Source: Candidatus Zixiibacteriota bacterium
Lineage (GTDB): Bacteria > Zixibacteria > MSB-5A5 > UBA10806
Direction: 5' to 3'
Length of the DNA: 33,511 nucleotides
Assembly: GCA_020344055.1 (NCBI GenBank)
Contig: CP070813.1
Coordinates: 1,473,057 to 1,506,567, forward strand
Positions within the stretch are counted from its first letter, which is position 1. Every line of letters begins with the position of its first letter. Positions 16,276 to 24,650 of this stretch are shown here, piece after piece. A program made the position numbers and the translations under genes. Below the pieces are notes generated by a model. That model was not told where the DNA came from, did no database searches, and saw nothing but the letters and a program-made list of their open reading frames with translations.

Positions 16276-17655
16276 ATGGATATCGAGGAGCGATTTTTAA
16301 GGGCGATATCGGATTACGGGCTTCTCAAAAAGCGCGATTCGGTGCTGGTGGCGCTATCGGGCGGGCCGGATTCGGTGGCGCTGTTATATTTATTGCATGG
16401 AATCAAGGATAAATTTCGCTTGAAACTGGCGGCGGCGCATCTGGATCACGCAATCCGGAAAGCATCGCCGAAAGACAGGGAGTTTTGCCGGGAATTGTGC
16501 CGTAGGTTGCAGGTTAAATTCTATTCACGCAGAATCGATGTTGTCAAAATCGCTAAAAGAGATAGGGCTAATGTCGAGGAGATCGGTCGGGAAGTGCGAT
16601 ATGATTATTTCAAATCCATCGGTGCCAAATATGGCTATAAAAGAATCGCTACGGGTCACACCATGGATGATAATGCCGAGACGGTTCTGTTCAACCTGGT
16701 GAGAGGGTCGGGATTGAAGGGATTATCGGGTATTGCCGCGAAAAGGGGCAAAATTATCAGGCCGCTTATCGGCATAAGAAAACCGGAGATAGTTAACTGG
16801 TTGAAAGAAAATAAGATAAAATACAGGATCGACCCGACCAATCGATCGGTTAGATATTCGAGGAACAGAATACGTAACAGGATTCTGCCGGAGATGGAGA
16901 AAATAAATCCGGAGATTATAAAATCCCTTTCACGTTTTTCGAGGAATGTTTCGGAGGATATTGAATTAATCGAAAAAGCGGGTGTATTATTTTACGAGAA
17001 GTCTCTTATTGAGAGCGGTAAGAGTAAAATAGTCCTTGATTTACGGAAACTGTCCGGATATGATGAAAGTTTAGTGAAAAGGGTGGTTTTAGAGGCGTTT
17101 TACAGGTTGAAGGGTGCGAGAAAAAGTCCGCCGTATGAACTTATATCTCGCGCAATTGAGATTATTGAAGGTAAAAGCGGGAAAAAGTCGCCTCTGGGAA
17201 AGGGTATCTGGTTAGAAAAATCCCAGAATCGGCTCTCGATTTTCAGGGCGGAACCCGAAAGTTTTGGCGAAGTCAGGAGGCCCCTTAAGGTTCCGGGGAT
17301 CACCCGGATACCCGGCCATGATTTTGAGATGCGGACAGAGATCCTGAAAAAAAACGATCTGGGATCGTTAAAAACGAAACCATCGGTGGCGTTACTGGAT
17401 AATAGTAAAGTAATGGAGCCGGAAGTGCGTTTCCGGAAAAGGGGCGACAGGATAAGGCCGTTGGGGATGAAAGGGACCAGGCTATTGTCGGATCTTTTTA
17501 TTGATAGAAAGATTCCATCCTTTGAGAGGGATAATATACCGCTGGTGGTTTCGGGGAACCGGGTTGTCTGGGTGGCCGGGGTTATTATTTCCGAGAATTT
17601 TAAGGTGGAAAGGGCCACATCTGAAGTATTGAGGATCGAGATATGCAGACCTTGA
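16276..17655 (+). CDS. tilS: tRNA(Ile)-lysidine synthetase
   Basis: Joins lysine to C34 of tRNA-Ile(CAU), turning AUG reading into AUA reading; this is essential in most bacteria. The 459-aa protein has the N-type ATP PP-loop SGGPDS (28-33), the HLDHAIR substrate block, the TGHTMDDNAETVLFNLVRGSGLKGL signature, and the C-terminal TilS domain (VRFRKRGDRIRPLGMKG...RKIPSFERDNIPLV). It is the first gene of a long overlapping operon. There is no ribosome site before the ATG, and the promoter is so close that translation is probably leaderless. hpt starts inside its last codons. Confidence 0.95.
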   Translation: MDIEERFLRAISDYGLLKKRDSVLVALSGGPDSVALLYLLHGIKDKFRLKLAAAHLDHAIRKASPKDREFCRELCRRLQVKFYSRRIDVVKIAKRDRANVEEIGREVRYDYFKSIGAKYGYKRIATGHTMDDNAETVLFNLVRGSGLKGLSGIAAKRGKIIRPLIGIRKPEIVNWLKENKIKYRIDPTNRSVRYSRNRIRNRILPEMEKINPEIIKSLSRFSRNVSEDIELIEKAGVLFYEKSLIESGKSKIVLDLRKLSGYDESLVKRVVLEAFYRLKGARKSPPYELISRAIEIIEGKSGKKSPLGKGIWLEKSQNRLSIFRAEPESFGEVRRPLKVPGITRIPGHDFEMRTEILKKNDLGSLKTKPSVALLDNSKVMEPEVRFRKRGDRIRPLGMKGTRLLSDLFIDRKIPSFERDNIPLVVSGNRVVWVAGVIISENFKVERATSEVLRIEICRP

Positions 17656-18146
17656 TCGCAAAAAGAAGGCTGCAATCGAGGATTAAGACTCTGGCTAAGA
17701 AAATAGCTGCCGATTATAAGAATAAGCGCCCGATATTTATAGGGATATTGAAGGGGAGTTTTATTTTTATGGCCGACCTTATCCGGGCCGCGGAGATTGA
17801 TTGCGAACTGGATTTTATGAGCATTGCGTCCTACGGCGAATCTAAAAAGGGCGAGGGGATCGTGAGGCTCATAAAGGATGTCAACCTGAATATAAAGGGA
17901 CGTCACGTAATAATAGTGGAGGACATAATTGACAGCGGATTGACCGCGAATTATATTAGAAAATACCTGCAGCTGAGGCAGCCGAAGTCGATCGAATTTG
18001 TGGTTTTGCTCGACAAAAGGAAGGCACGAAAGGTCGACATAGACATAAAATATACTGGATTCGAGTTGCCCGAGGTTTTTGTTGTAGGGTACGGTCTGGA
18101 TTACGGCGAGCGGTACAGGAATCTGCCGTTCATTGCGAAGGAATAG
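17643..18146 (+). CDS. hpt: Hypoxanthine phosphoribosyltransferase
   Basis: Salvages hypoxanthine and guanine to IMP and GMP using PRPP. The 167-aa type I phosphoribosyltransferase shows the PRPP loop VEDIIDSGLT (92-101), the early substrate loop ILKGSFIFMADL (35-46), SIASYGES for the flexible loop and the C-terminal hood VVGYGLDYGERYRNLPFIAKE. It overlaps tilS by 13 bases and is followed by ftsH after three bases. The order tilS-hpt-ftsH is conserved in many Firmicutes and other phyla, which supports all three calls. Confidence 0.95.
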   Translation: MQTLIAKRRLQSRIKTLAKKIAADYKNKRPIFIGILKGSFIFMADLIRAAEIDCELDFMSIASYGESKKGEGIVRLIKDVNLNIKGRHVIIVEDIIDSGLTANYIRKYLQLRQPKSIEFVVLLDKRKARKVDIDIKYTGFELPEVFVVGYGLDYGERYRNLPFIAKE

Positions 18147-18149
18147 GAG

Positions 18150-20153
18150 ATGGCCAAGTTGTTTAGTGAAAATAAGTTCGATGGTAGGTTGAGAAGGCAA
18201 CAGCAGGGCGGCCGTGACGGCCCGCCAAAGGGTCCGCCCCCGGATGATGGAGGCCCCAGCTTCAACTGGCAGAAGACCGTAAAGACCATGGCCTTCTGGG
18301 CGATAATCGTGCTTTTATCGTTCTGGGCGTTCAACCATTATTTCGGTCCGGGGCGCGATACGGTGGAGATATCTTACACGGAACTCAGGGACCAGGTTGA
18401 AATCGGGAATGTAAAGAAGGTCGTTTTCGAGGATCGGAAGGTTACCGGCGAGTTCAATTCCGAGTATACGAAAGTCGTCCGGGGCAAGGAGGTCTCCGCC
18501 GCCAAGTTCCAGAGCATGATTCCGTTTACCGGCGATGAGGAACTGCTGAAGCTGATGCAGGAAAAGGACGTTCTTATAGAGGCCAAATCAAGTTCCAACT
18601 GGGGAAGCCTTTTCACGTATGCGCTTCCATGGCTCTTTTTAATATTCTTCTGGTTTTTCATGATCCGTCAGATGCAGGGGGGACCCAGGGGGATATTTTC
18701 ATTCGGCAAATCCAAGGCCAAGCTTCTTTCCGGCACCCGGCCCAAGGTAACGTTTATGGATGTCGCAGGTTGCGATGAGGCCAAGCAGGAGCTTCAGGAA
18801 ATAATCGAATTTTTAAAAGATCCGGGGAAATTCCAGAAGCTGGGCGGCAAGATACCCAAAGGAGCTCTTCTTCTGGGGGCTCCGGGTACCGGCAAGACAT
18901 TGCTGGCACGCGCGGTTGCCGGAGAGGCGCAGGTGCCGTTTTTCTCCATGTCGGGATCGGACTTTGTCGAGATGTTTGTCGGCGTAGGGGCTTCGAGGGT
19001 TCGCGATCTATTCGAACAGGGCAAACGAAACGCTCCCTGCATCATCTTTATAGACGAGATCGACGCCGTGGGAAGACATCGCGGGGCCGGCCTGGGCGGC
19101 GGCCATGACGAGCGGGAACAGACCCTCAACCAGCTTCTGGTGGAGATGGACGGTTTTGAGTCCAACGAAGGGGTAATCCTGGTGGCCGCTACCAACAGGC
19201 CCGATGTCCTCGATCCGGCATTGTTGCGCCCGGGGCGGTTCGATCGCCAGATTGTGGTTGATCAGCCCGATATCAAGGGGCGCGAGGGTATTCTGAAGGT
19301 TCATGCCAGGAAGATCAAGCTGGGCGATGATGTTGACCTGAAAATCCTGGCTCGCGGTACGCCGGGTATGTCCGGCGCCGATCTGGCGAACCTCGTTAAC
19401 GAAGCCGCTTTGCTGGCGGCCCGGAAAAACCATCAGGCGGTATCGATGTCTGATTTCGAAGAAGCCAAGGACAAGGTCATGATGGGTACCGAGAGGAAAT
19501 CACTGGTGATATCGGCGGAGGAGAAAAAGACTACGGCCTACCATGAGGCCGGGCACGCGCTGGTGGCCAAGCTGATACCGGGATCCGACCCGGTCCATAA
19601 GGTCACCATTATTCCTCGCGGCCTGGCGCTCGGCCTTACTCACTATCTGCCTCTTGATGAACGTCATACACTGGCGAAGGAATACCTCGAGACCAGGCTG
19701 GTTCATATGATGGGAGGACGGGTAGCGGAGAAACTCAAGTTCGACCATCTTACTACCGGGGCCGGGAACGATCTTCAACAGGCCACGGCGCTGGCACGCA
19801 AGATGGTATGCGATTGGGGGATGTCGGAGAAGATCGGCCCGCTGTCGTTCGGGGGCAGGGATGACGAGGTCTTTATAGGCAGGGATTTCGCGAAAAGGAG
19901 AGACTATTCGGAATCGACGGCCCAGGAGATCGACAATGAGATCAAGCGGGTGGTGCTCGAGGCCGAGGGGAAAGCCACCGAACTTCTTGGCAAGAATATT
20001 GATAAACTCGAACTTCTGGCGGAGAAATTGCTTGAAAAAGAAATACTCGACGGTCATGAAATCGACGAGATTTTAGATTTGGAAGGGGAGAAAGAGGTGA
20101 AAGCGGAGGCCGATAAAAAATCCAATCCCGGCGATGAGGATACCGATGGATAA
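18150..20153 (+). CDS. ftsH: ATP-dependent zinc metalloprotease FtsH
   Basis: A membrane-bound hexameric AAA+ protease that removes damaged or regulated membrane and cytoplasmic proteins. The 667 residues show a Gly/Pro/Gln-rich cytoplasmic leader (about 15-36), membrane helix 1 (about 46-64), an exported FtsH domain (about 68-150), and helix 2 (about 155-173). Walker A GAPGTGKT (243-250), Walker B IIFIDEID (298-305), a second region of homology with [20 protein letters not shown] (347-366), and the zinc motif HEAGH (465-469) follow. The polar leader before helix 1 is longer than in E. coli. The stop overlaps the folE start by eight bases. Confidence 0.97.
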   Translation: MAKLFSENKFDGRLRRQQQGGRDGPPKGPPPDDGGPSFNWQKTVKTMAFWAIIVLLSFWAFNHYFGPGRDTVEISYTELRDQVEIGNVKKVVFEDRKVTGEFNSEYTKVVRGKEVSAAKFQSMIPFTGDEELLKLMQEKDVLIEAKSSSNWGSLFTYALPWLFLIFFWFFMIRQMQGGPRGIFSFGKSKAKLLSGTRPKVTFMDVAGCDEAKQELQEIIEFLKDPGKFQKLGGKIPKGALLLGAPGTGKTLLARAVAGEAQVPFFSMSGSDFVEMFVGVGASRVRDLFEQGKRNAPCIIFIDEIDAVGRHRGAGLGGGHDEREQTLNQLLVEMDGFESNEGVILVAATNRPDVLDPALLRPGRFDRQIVVDQPDIKGREGILKVHARKIKLGDDVDLKILARGTPGMSGADLANLVNEAALLAARKNHQAVSMSDFEEAKDKVMMGTERKSLVISAEEKKTTAYHEAGHALVAKLIPGSDPVHKVTIIPRGLALGLTHYLPLDERHTLAKEYLETRLVHMMGGRVAEKLKFDHLTTGAGNDLQQATALARKMVCDWGMSEKIGPLSFGGRDDEVFIGRDFAKRRDYSESTAQEIDNEIKRVVLEAEGKATELLGKNIDKLELLAEKLLEKEILDGHEIDEILDLEGEKEVKAEADKKSNPGDEDTDG

Positions 20154-20703
20154 AACAACCATCGCCAGAGGCATAGACCTGGTCCTGGACGGCCTGGGCC
20201 TGGATAAATCCCAGGAGGGCCTGCGGGATACCTCCAGGAGGGTGGCGGATTTTTACGCCGAATTTTTCGCCGGCCTCAAGGAGAATCCCAGGGAGGCTCT
20301 GAAGCTGTATCATGCCGAAAACCGGGACGAGCTTATAATAGCGAAAGATATTTCGTTTTACTCAATGTGCGAGCATCACCTGCTTCCCTTTTTCGGTCAA
20401 GTACATCTGGCTTATATACCGGAAAACAACTCCGTCATCGGGTTCTCCCGGCTGGTGCGGATGATTGAACTTATATCGAGGCGGCCCCAGATTCAGGAGC
20501 GGATGACCACGGAGATCGCCGATACGATCTACGAGACTGTCAAACCCAAGGGAGTGCTGGTAATAGTCGAGGCCGAGCAACTGTGCCTTACAATGAGGGG
20601 ATTACGCCAGCCCGGAATAAAGACCGTAAGCTCGGCCATAAGGGGGGCCTTAAAGAAAGATGCCACTCGCGAAGAAGCACTGTTGCTGATCAAATCCATG
20701 TAG
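20146..20703 (+). CDS. folE: GTP cyclohydrolase I
   Basis: Makes 7,8-dihydroneopterin triphosphate from GTP, the first step to folate (and sometimes queuosine). The 185-aa protein has the zinc ligands C75 and H78 in [13 protein letters not shown]147 in [11 protein letters not shown], and the signature [25 protein letters not shown] 20146 is preferred because GAGGA lies at 20136-20140; ATG 20134 would add four residues. It overlaps ftsH and is followed by folP after 17 bases, so two folate steps are linked. Confidence 0.95.
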   Translation: MDKTTIARGIDLVLDGLGLDKSQEGLRDTSRRVADFYAEFFAGLKENPREALKLYHAENRDELIIAKDISFYSMCEHHLLPFFGQVHLAYIPENNSVIGFSRLVRMIELISRRPQIQERMTTEIADTIYETVKPKGVLVIVEAEQLCLTMRGLRQPGIKTVSSAIRGALKKDATREEALLLIKSM

Positions 20704-20720
20704 AAAAGGGGAGGGGTATA

Positions 20721-21551
20721 TTGGTGGCTGCACTTAAGGGTCTGGGCGAACGTCCCCTTATAATGGGGGTTTTGAATATAACCACGGATTCTTTTTCCGA
20801 CGGGGGCAAATTTATAGATCCGGAGAAGGCACTGGATCACGCTTATTATCTGGCGGAGTCGGGAGCGGATATACTGGATATCGGGGGCGAATCATCCCGC
20901 CCCGGGGCGGAGAGCATTCCCACGGAGGAGGAGATAAAAAGGGTAATACCGGTCATCAAGAAGGCGGCGAAGAAGATAAAAATCCCGATTTCCGTGGATA
21001 CGGTTAAATCGGAGGTTGCGGAAAGGGCGTTCGACGCCGGTGCCTCCATTTTAAATGATATCTCGGCTTTGAGGACGGACGAGAAGATGGCGGCGCTGGT
21101 GGCCGGGAATAACGCCTATGTTATCCTGATGCATATGCGCGGCACTCCGACCGATATGCAGGAAAACACGGAATATGACAATATCATTGGCGAAATTTGT
21201 GAGTTTTTAAATAACTCGGCATTGAAGGCCATTGAAAAAGGCATTGGCGAGGATAAGATTATAATCGATCCCGGAATCGGATTCGGGAAATCGGCGGAAG
21301 GAAATTTTATAATACTCAAAAACCTTGATAAATTCGTCGAGTTGGGTTATCCTGTCATGGTTGGAGGGTCGAGGAAGTCTTTTATCGGCAAGGCTCTCGC
21401 CGTAGATACGGACCAGAGGCTGGAGGGTTCCATCGCCGCGGCATGCTACGCGGTTATGAACGGCGCCGATATTATAAGGGCGCACGATGTTATCGAAACC
21501 AGGAGGGCTATTACTATAATAGAGAAAATTTCGGCAGCGGACAGGGCATGA
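20721..21551 (+). CDS. folP: Dihydropteroate synthase
   Basis: Joins 6-hydroxymethyl-7,8-dihydropterin diphosphate to p-aminobenzoate; it is the sulfonamide target. About 276 aa, TIM barrel. Signatures in order are LIMGVLNITTDSFSDGGKF (13-31), ADILDIGGESSRPGAE (49-64), SVDTVKSEVAERAFDAGA, ILMHMRGTPTDMQ, IIIDPGIGFGKSAEGN and GGSRKSFIGK. GGGGAGGGG at 20708-20716 fits starts at TTG 20721 or GTG 20724; a frame reaching further upstream overlaps folE and is unlikely. The end overlaps cdaA as ATGA. FolP next to a diadenylate cyclase is a known arrangement in Bacteroidetes-type genomes. Confidence 0.94.
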   Translation: MVAALKGLGERPLIMGVLNITTDSFSDGGKFIDPEKALDHAYYLAESGADILDIGGESSRPGAESIPTEEEIKRVIPVIKKAAKKIKIPISVDTVKSEVAERAFDAGASILNDISALRTDEKMAALVAGNNAYVILMHMRGTPTDMQENTEYDNIIGEICEFLNNSALKAIEKGIGEDKIIIDPGIGFGKSAEGNFIILKNLDKFVELGYPVMVGGSRKSFIGKALAVDTDQRLEGSIAAACYAVMNGADIIRAHDVIETRRAITIIEKISAADRA

Positions 21552-22315
21552 CGTTATTCAAGATTGATTTTTTAAGCGTCACGCTAATCGATTTAATAGA
21601 TATAATAATTATATCATATTTCTTTTACAGAGTTTTGCTATTTTTGAAGGAAGCGCGATCCACCCAGATTACGATTGTTTTATTTATAGTTTTCACCGTC
21701 GGTTTCCTGGCTTTCTGGATAGATTTAAGCATGGTAAAGTGGATTTTTTCCAATGTTTTTATAGCGGGAGTAATAATAATGGCGGTTCTTTTCCAGCCGG
21801 AGCTGAGAGGCGCCTTATCCAAGCTGTCCAAAGGCAAGTTTGTCAGATATATAATCAAGACCAAATCGAGCGACGTTGTGGACGAGATAGTGATGGCGGT
21901 ATCCAAGCTGGCGGATATGCATTACGGGGCCCTGATAGTGCTGGAAAGAACTGTAAAGCTCAAGAGCATACTGGAGACCGGGAAGCCGCTGAATTCTCAT
22001 TTAACCCATGAGTTGCTGCAAACCATATTCACGCCGTACACGCCTCTTCATGACGGAGCGGTGGTGATAAGGGGCGATACGGCGCTGGCGGCGAGCTGTA
22101 CCCTTCCCCTTTCCCAGAATCCGGCCTACCATCGGCTTCACGGTATGCGGCATAAGGCGGGGGTGGGGGTAACGGAGGATTCGGATGCCCTGGTTGTGAT
22201 AGTGTCGGAGGAGACCGGGCAGATCTCCTATGCCCTGGAGGGCAATCTGCATCGAGACATTAACCCGCAGGAACTGGGGAAAATCCTTACCGAGCATTTC
22301 AATCAGGGAAAGTAG
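21548..22315 (+). CDS. cdaA: Diadenylate cyclase, CdaA type
   Basis: Makes the second messenger c-di-AMP from two ATP at the membrane. The 255-aa protein has three N-terminal membrane helices (about 12-32, 40-58 and 64-83), a short linker and a DisA_N catalytic domain. The first catalytic motif, LHDGAVVI, is intact (DGA at 169-171). The second, normally RHRAA, reads RHKAG (201-205) in GMRHKAGVGVTE. This is a change at the second basic residue and the final alanine. IVSEETGQISYALEGNL follows as usual. The start is fixed by the ATGA overlap with folP. c-di-AMP controls osmolyte/potassium balance, envelope stress and, in some species, DNA-damage response. Confidence 0.93.
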   Translation: MTLFKIDFLSVTLIDLIDIIIISYFFYRVLLFLKEARSTQITIVLFIVFTVGFLAFWIDLSMVKWIFSNVFIAGVIIMAVLFQPELRGALSKLSKGKFVRYIIKTKSSDVVDEIVMAVSKLADMHYGALIVLERTVKLKSILETGKPLNSHLTHELLQTIFTPYTPLHDGAVVIRGDTALAASCTLPLSQNPAYHRLHGMRHKAGVGVTEDSDALVVIVSEETGQISYALEGNLHRDINPQELGKILTEHFNQGK

Positions 22316-22319
22316 ACGG

Positions 22320-23303
22320 TTGTTTGTCGATTATGCGGAGATCGAGGTGATCGCCGGAAAGGGCGGTGATGGAGCGGTCAGTTTTCATCGCGAAAAATAT
22401 GTGCCCAAAGGAGGGCCGGACGGCGGAGACGGAGGCGACGGCGGAGATATCTATGTGAAGGCATCGAATAATCTCTCGACCCTGCTGGATTTTCGATACA
22501 AAAAAGTCTACAGGGCTCCGGACGGACAGAAAGGCGGCAAAAACAATAAATCGGGCGAAAGCGGCGAATCGATAATCGTAAAGCTTCCGGTGGGGACGGT
22601 TATCGCCGATACTGAATCAGGGCATGTCCTGGCCGATTTGACGGAGAACGAAATGGAAATTCTTATCGCGAAGGGCGGAAAAGGGGGAAAGGGAAACGCC
22701 AGGTTCAAATCCCCTACCCATCAGACGCCGAGGAAAGCGGAGAGCGGTCGGCCGGGCGAAAGAAAGAAAATCTCCCTGGAACTGAAAAGCATAGCCGACG
22801 TGGGGCTGGTCGGTTTTCCCAACGTGGGCAAGTCGACTCTTTTATCGAGGCTTTCGGCGGCTCGACCGAAGATAGCCGACTATCCTTTCACCACCAAAGT
22901 CCCCAACCTCGGAATCGTTCCCCTGAAAGGTTATCGCAGCTTTGTCATGGCCGATATTCCCGGCCTGATAGAGGGGGCGCACAAGGGCAGGGGTATGGGT
23001 ACCCAGTTTTTGAGGCATATTCAGAGGACGAAGATACTGGTTTACCTGCTCGATGTCACATCATCTCAACCGGCCGCAGACCTTGCGGTACTGAAGCAGG
23101 AAATGGAATCGTTCGATAAATCGCTGATAAACAAGCCGTCAATTACCGCGTTTAATAAAATAGACCTGGTTTCGGAGAGGCCGATAAGGGTAGAAGGTTT
23201 CAATGGCGGATCCGATTCAATCTGCTACATTTCCGCGGTGACAGGCGAGAATATCGAGCTTCTTTTAGAGAGCCTTTCGAGGATTTTATTCAAAGATGAT
23301 TGA
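22320..23303 (+). CDS. obg: GTPase Obg/CgtA, short form
   Basis: A ribosome-associated GTPase needed for 50S assembly and stress control. The 327-aa protein has the Gly-rich Obg domain (1-158, with DGGDGGDGGD and KGGKGGKGNA). The G domain has G1 GFPNVGKST (165-173), the G2 region YPFTTKVPNLG, G3 DIPGL (212-216), G4 NKID (279-282) and G5 SAV (305-307). The C-terminal OCT domain of some Obg proteins is absent. The start is TTG 22320, four bases after cdaA. It is chosen because MFVDYAEIEVIAGKGG aligns with the universal MFVDxxxIxVxAGxGG N-terminus; AGGGA at 22305-22309 may be its ribosome site. It overlaps dprA by eight bases. Confidence 0.95.
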   Translation: MFVDYAEIEVIAGKGGDGAVSFHREKYVPKGGPDGGDGGDGGDIYVKASNNLSTLLDFRYKKVYRAPDGQKGGKNNKSGESGESIIVKLPVGTVIADTESGHVLADLTENEMEILIAKGGKGGKGNARFKSPTHQTPRKAESGRPGERKKISLELKSIADVGLVGFPNVGKSTLLSRLSAARPKIADYPFTTKVPNLGIVPLKGYRSFVMADIPGLIEGAHKGRGMGTQFLRHIQRTKILVYLLDVTSSQPAADLAVLKQEMESFDKSLINKPSITAFNKIDLVSERPIRVEGFNGGSDSICYISAVTGENIELLLESLSRILFKDD

Positions 23304-24384
23304 CGAGAATTTAGCGATCTGGGCCCTGTCGGCCATCGAGGGTATCGGTTTCACCCGGATAAGGCTTCTAATCGGGCGATTCGGTAAGGCATCCACTGTG
23401 TTTGAGCAGACGGTTCAATCTTTGATGGATATCGATTCATTAAATGAAAGAGTGGCCAGGAGCATTTTGAAACCGAAAGATTGGGATGTTATAGAAAAGG
23501 AATTTATCGAGTCATTTCCCGAAAATTCCGAATTCGTGGCGATAACGGATGAGAATTACCCGGAGAAATTGAGAGAGATTCCGGATCCGCCTCCTTATTT
23601 GTACTTTTCGGGGCAGTTAAACGTTTTGAAGGGTCCTTGCCTGGCGGTGGTGGGATCGAGGAAACCGAGCGATTACGGACAGCGGATCGCCAGGAATATG
23701 GTAGGCGAGCTGGCGGCATCGGGAATAACCATAGTCTCGGGATTGGCGTACGGTATTGATTCGACGGCTCACGAGGCCGCGCTGAGATCGGGGGGGAGAA
23801 CGGTGGCGGTTTTCGGGAACAGCCTCGATATCATATATCCGGCAGGCAACAGGAGGCTGGCTAATGAAATAAAAGATAAGGGCTGTTTAGTGTCGGAATT
23901 TCCCAGAGGGACACAACCGGAGCCGTATAATTTCCCGGTTCGCAACAGAATTATATCCGGGCTTAGCGACGGCGTCCTGGTGGTCGAGGCCCGGGAAAAA
24001 TCGGGGGCCTTGATCACGGCGAATCACGCGCTGAATCAGGGTCGGGATGTGCTGGCGGTACCGGGCAATATTGACAACAGGTTGAGCGACGGACCCAACG
24101 AGCTTTTGAAGCAGGGCGCCGTCCCGGTATCCTCGGCCCGCGATATTTTCGATAATTTCAGGTGGAATTTTCCGACGGGAGAAAACAGGCGGTCAAAAGA
24201 GAAGCCCGATCTTTCGGGAGAAGAAAAAATAATATTCGATCATCTGTCGGTTAGACCGGTGCATCTGGATGAACTGATAAGAAATGGGGGTCTGGGGCCC
24301 GGCAAAACGGCGGAAGTTTTGTTGAATCTGGAACTGAAAGGCATTATTATTCGTAAACCCGGTAATTACTTAGTGCTGGCCTGA
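23296..24384 (+). CDS. dprA: DNA processing protein DprA/Smf
   Basis: Binds incoming single-stranded DNA in natural transformation and loads RecA. The 362-aa protein has an N-terminal helical/HhH part (about 1-70), a Rossmann-like DprA core and a C-terminal winged helix (about 300-362). Core motifs are VVGSRKPSDYG (118-128), SGLAYGIDSTAHEAAL (148-163), VFGNSLDIIYPAGN, SEFPRGTQPEPYNFPVRNRIISGLS in outline, and ALITANHALNQGR. Together with RecO at 5163 it provides two RecA-loading routes in the window. No com pilus genes are present here. It shares one base with ptsH (TGATG). Confidence 0.95.
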   Translation: MIDENLAIWALSAIEGIGFTRIRLLIGRFGKASTVFEQTVQSLMDIDSLNERVARSILKPKDWDVIEKEFIESFPENSEFVAITDENYPEKLREIPDPPPYLYFSGQLNVLKGPCLAVVGSRKPSDYGQRIARNMVGELAASGITIVSGLAYGIDSTAHEAALRSGGRTVAVFGNSLDIIYPAGNRRLANEIKDKGCLVSEFPRGTQPEPYNFPVRNRIISGLSDGVLVVEAREKSGALITANHALNQGRDVLAVPGNIDNRLSDGPNELLKQGAVPVSSARDIFDNFRWNFPTGENRRSKEKPDLSGEEKIIFDHLSVRPVHLDELIRNGGLGPGKTAEVLLNLELKGIIIRKPGNYLVLA

Positions 24385-24650
24385 TGGTAGAAGTAGAGGT
24401 TATGATTACGAACAAACTCGGTCTGCATGCGCGGCCTGCCGCGAAGCTGGTGCAGACGGCCTCGGAGTTTGAATCGAACATCGTATTGATAAAGGAAAAC
24501 CTGGAGGTAAACGCCAAGAGCATAATGGGGGTAATGATGCTGGCGGCGGAAATGGGGACCACCATTATTATAAAGGCGGAGGGTCCCGACGAGAAGAAAG
24601 CCGTAAGAGCTGTTGCACATGTATTCAATTCCAGGTTCGGGGAAGAGTGA
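24384..24650 (+). CDS. ptsH: Phosphocarrier protein HPr
   Basis: The 88-aa HPr passes phosphate from EI to EII proteins or to regulatory targets. The active His15 lies in NKLGLHARPAAKLV. Ser46 lies in NAKSIMGVM, the HPr-kinase site seen in Gram-positive and many FCB/proteobacterial HPr proteins. The start is at the TGATG junction with dprA, and ptsI begins in its stop codon. No EIIA/B/C or HPr kinase gene is seen in the window. Confidence 0.95.
   Translation: MVEVEVMITNKLGLHARPAAKLVQTASEFESNIVLIKENLEVNAKSIMGVMMLAAEMGTTIIIKAEGPDEKKAVRAVAHVFNSRFGEE

Noticed and set aside
17100..18200. Long minus-strand open frame opposite tilS and hpt
   Set aside because: It is antisense to two well-conserved overlapping genes and has no recognisable domain.
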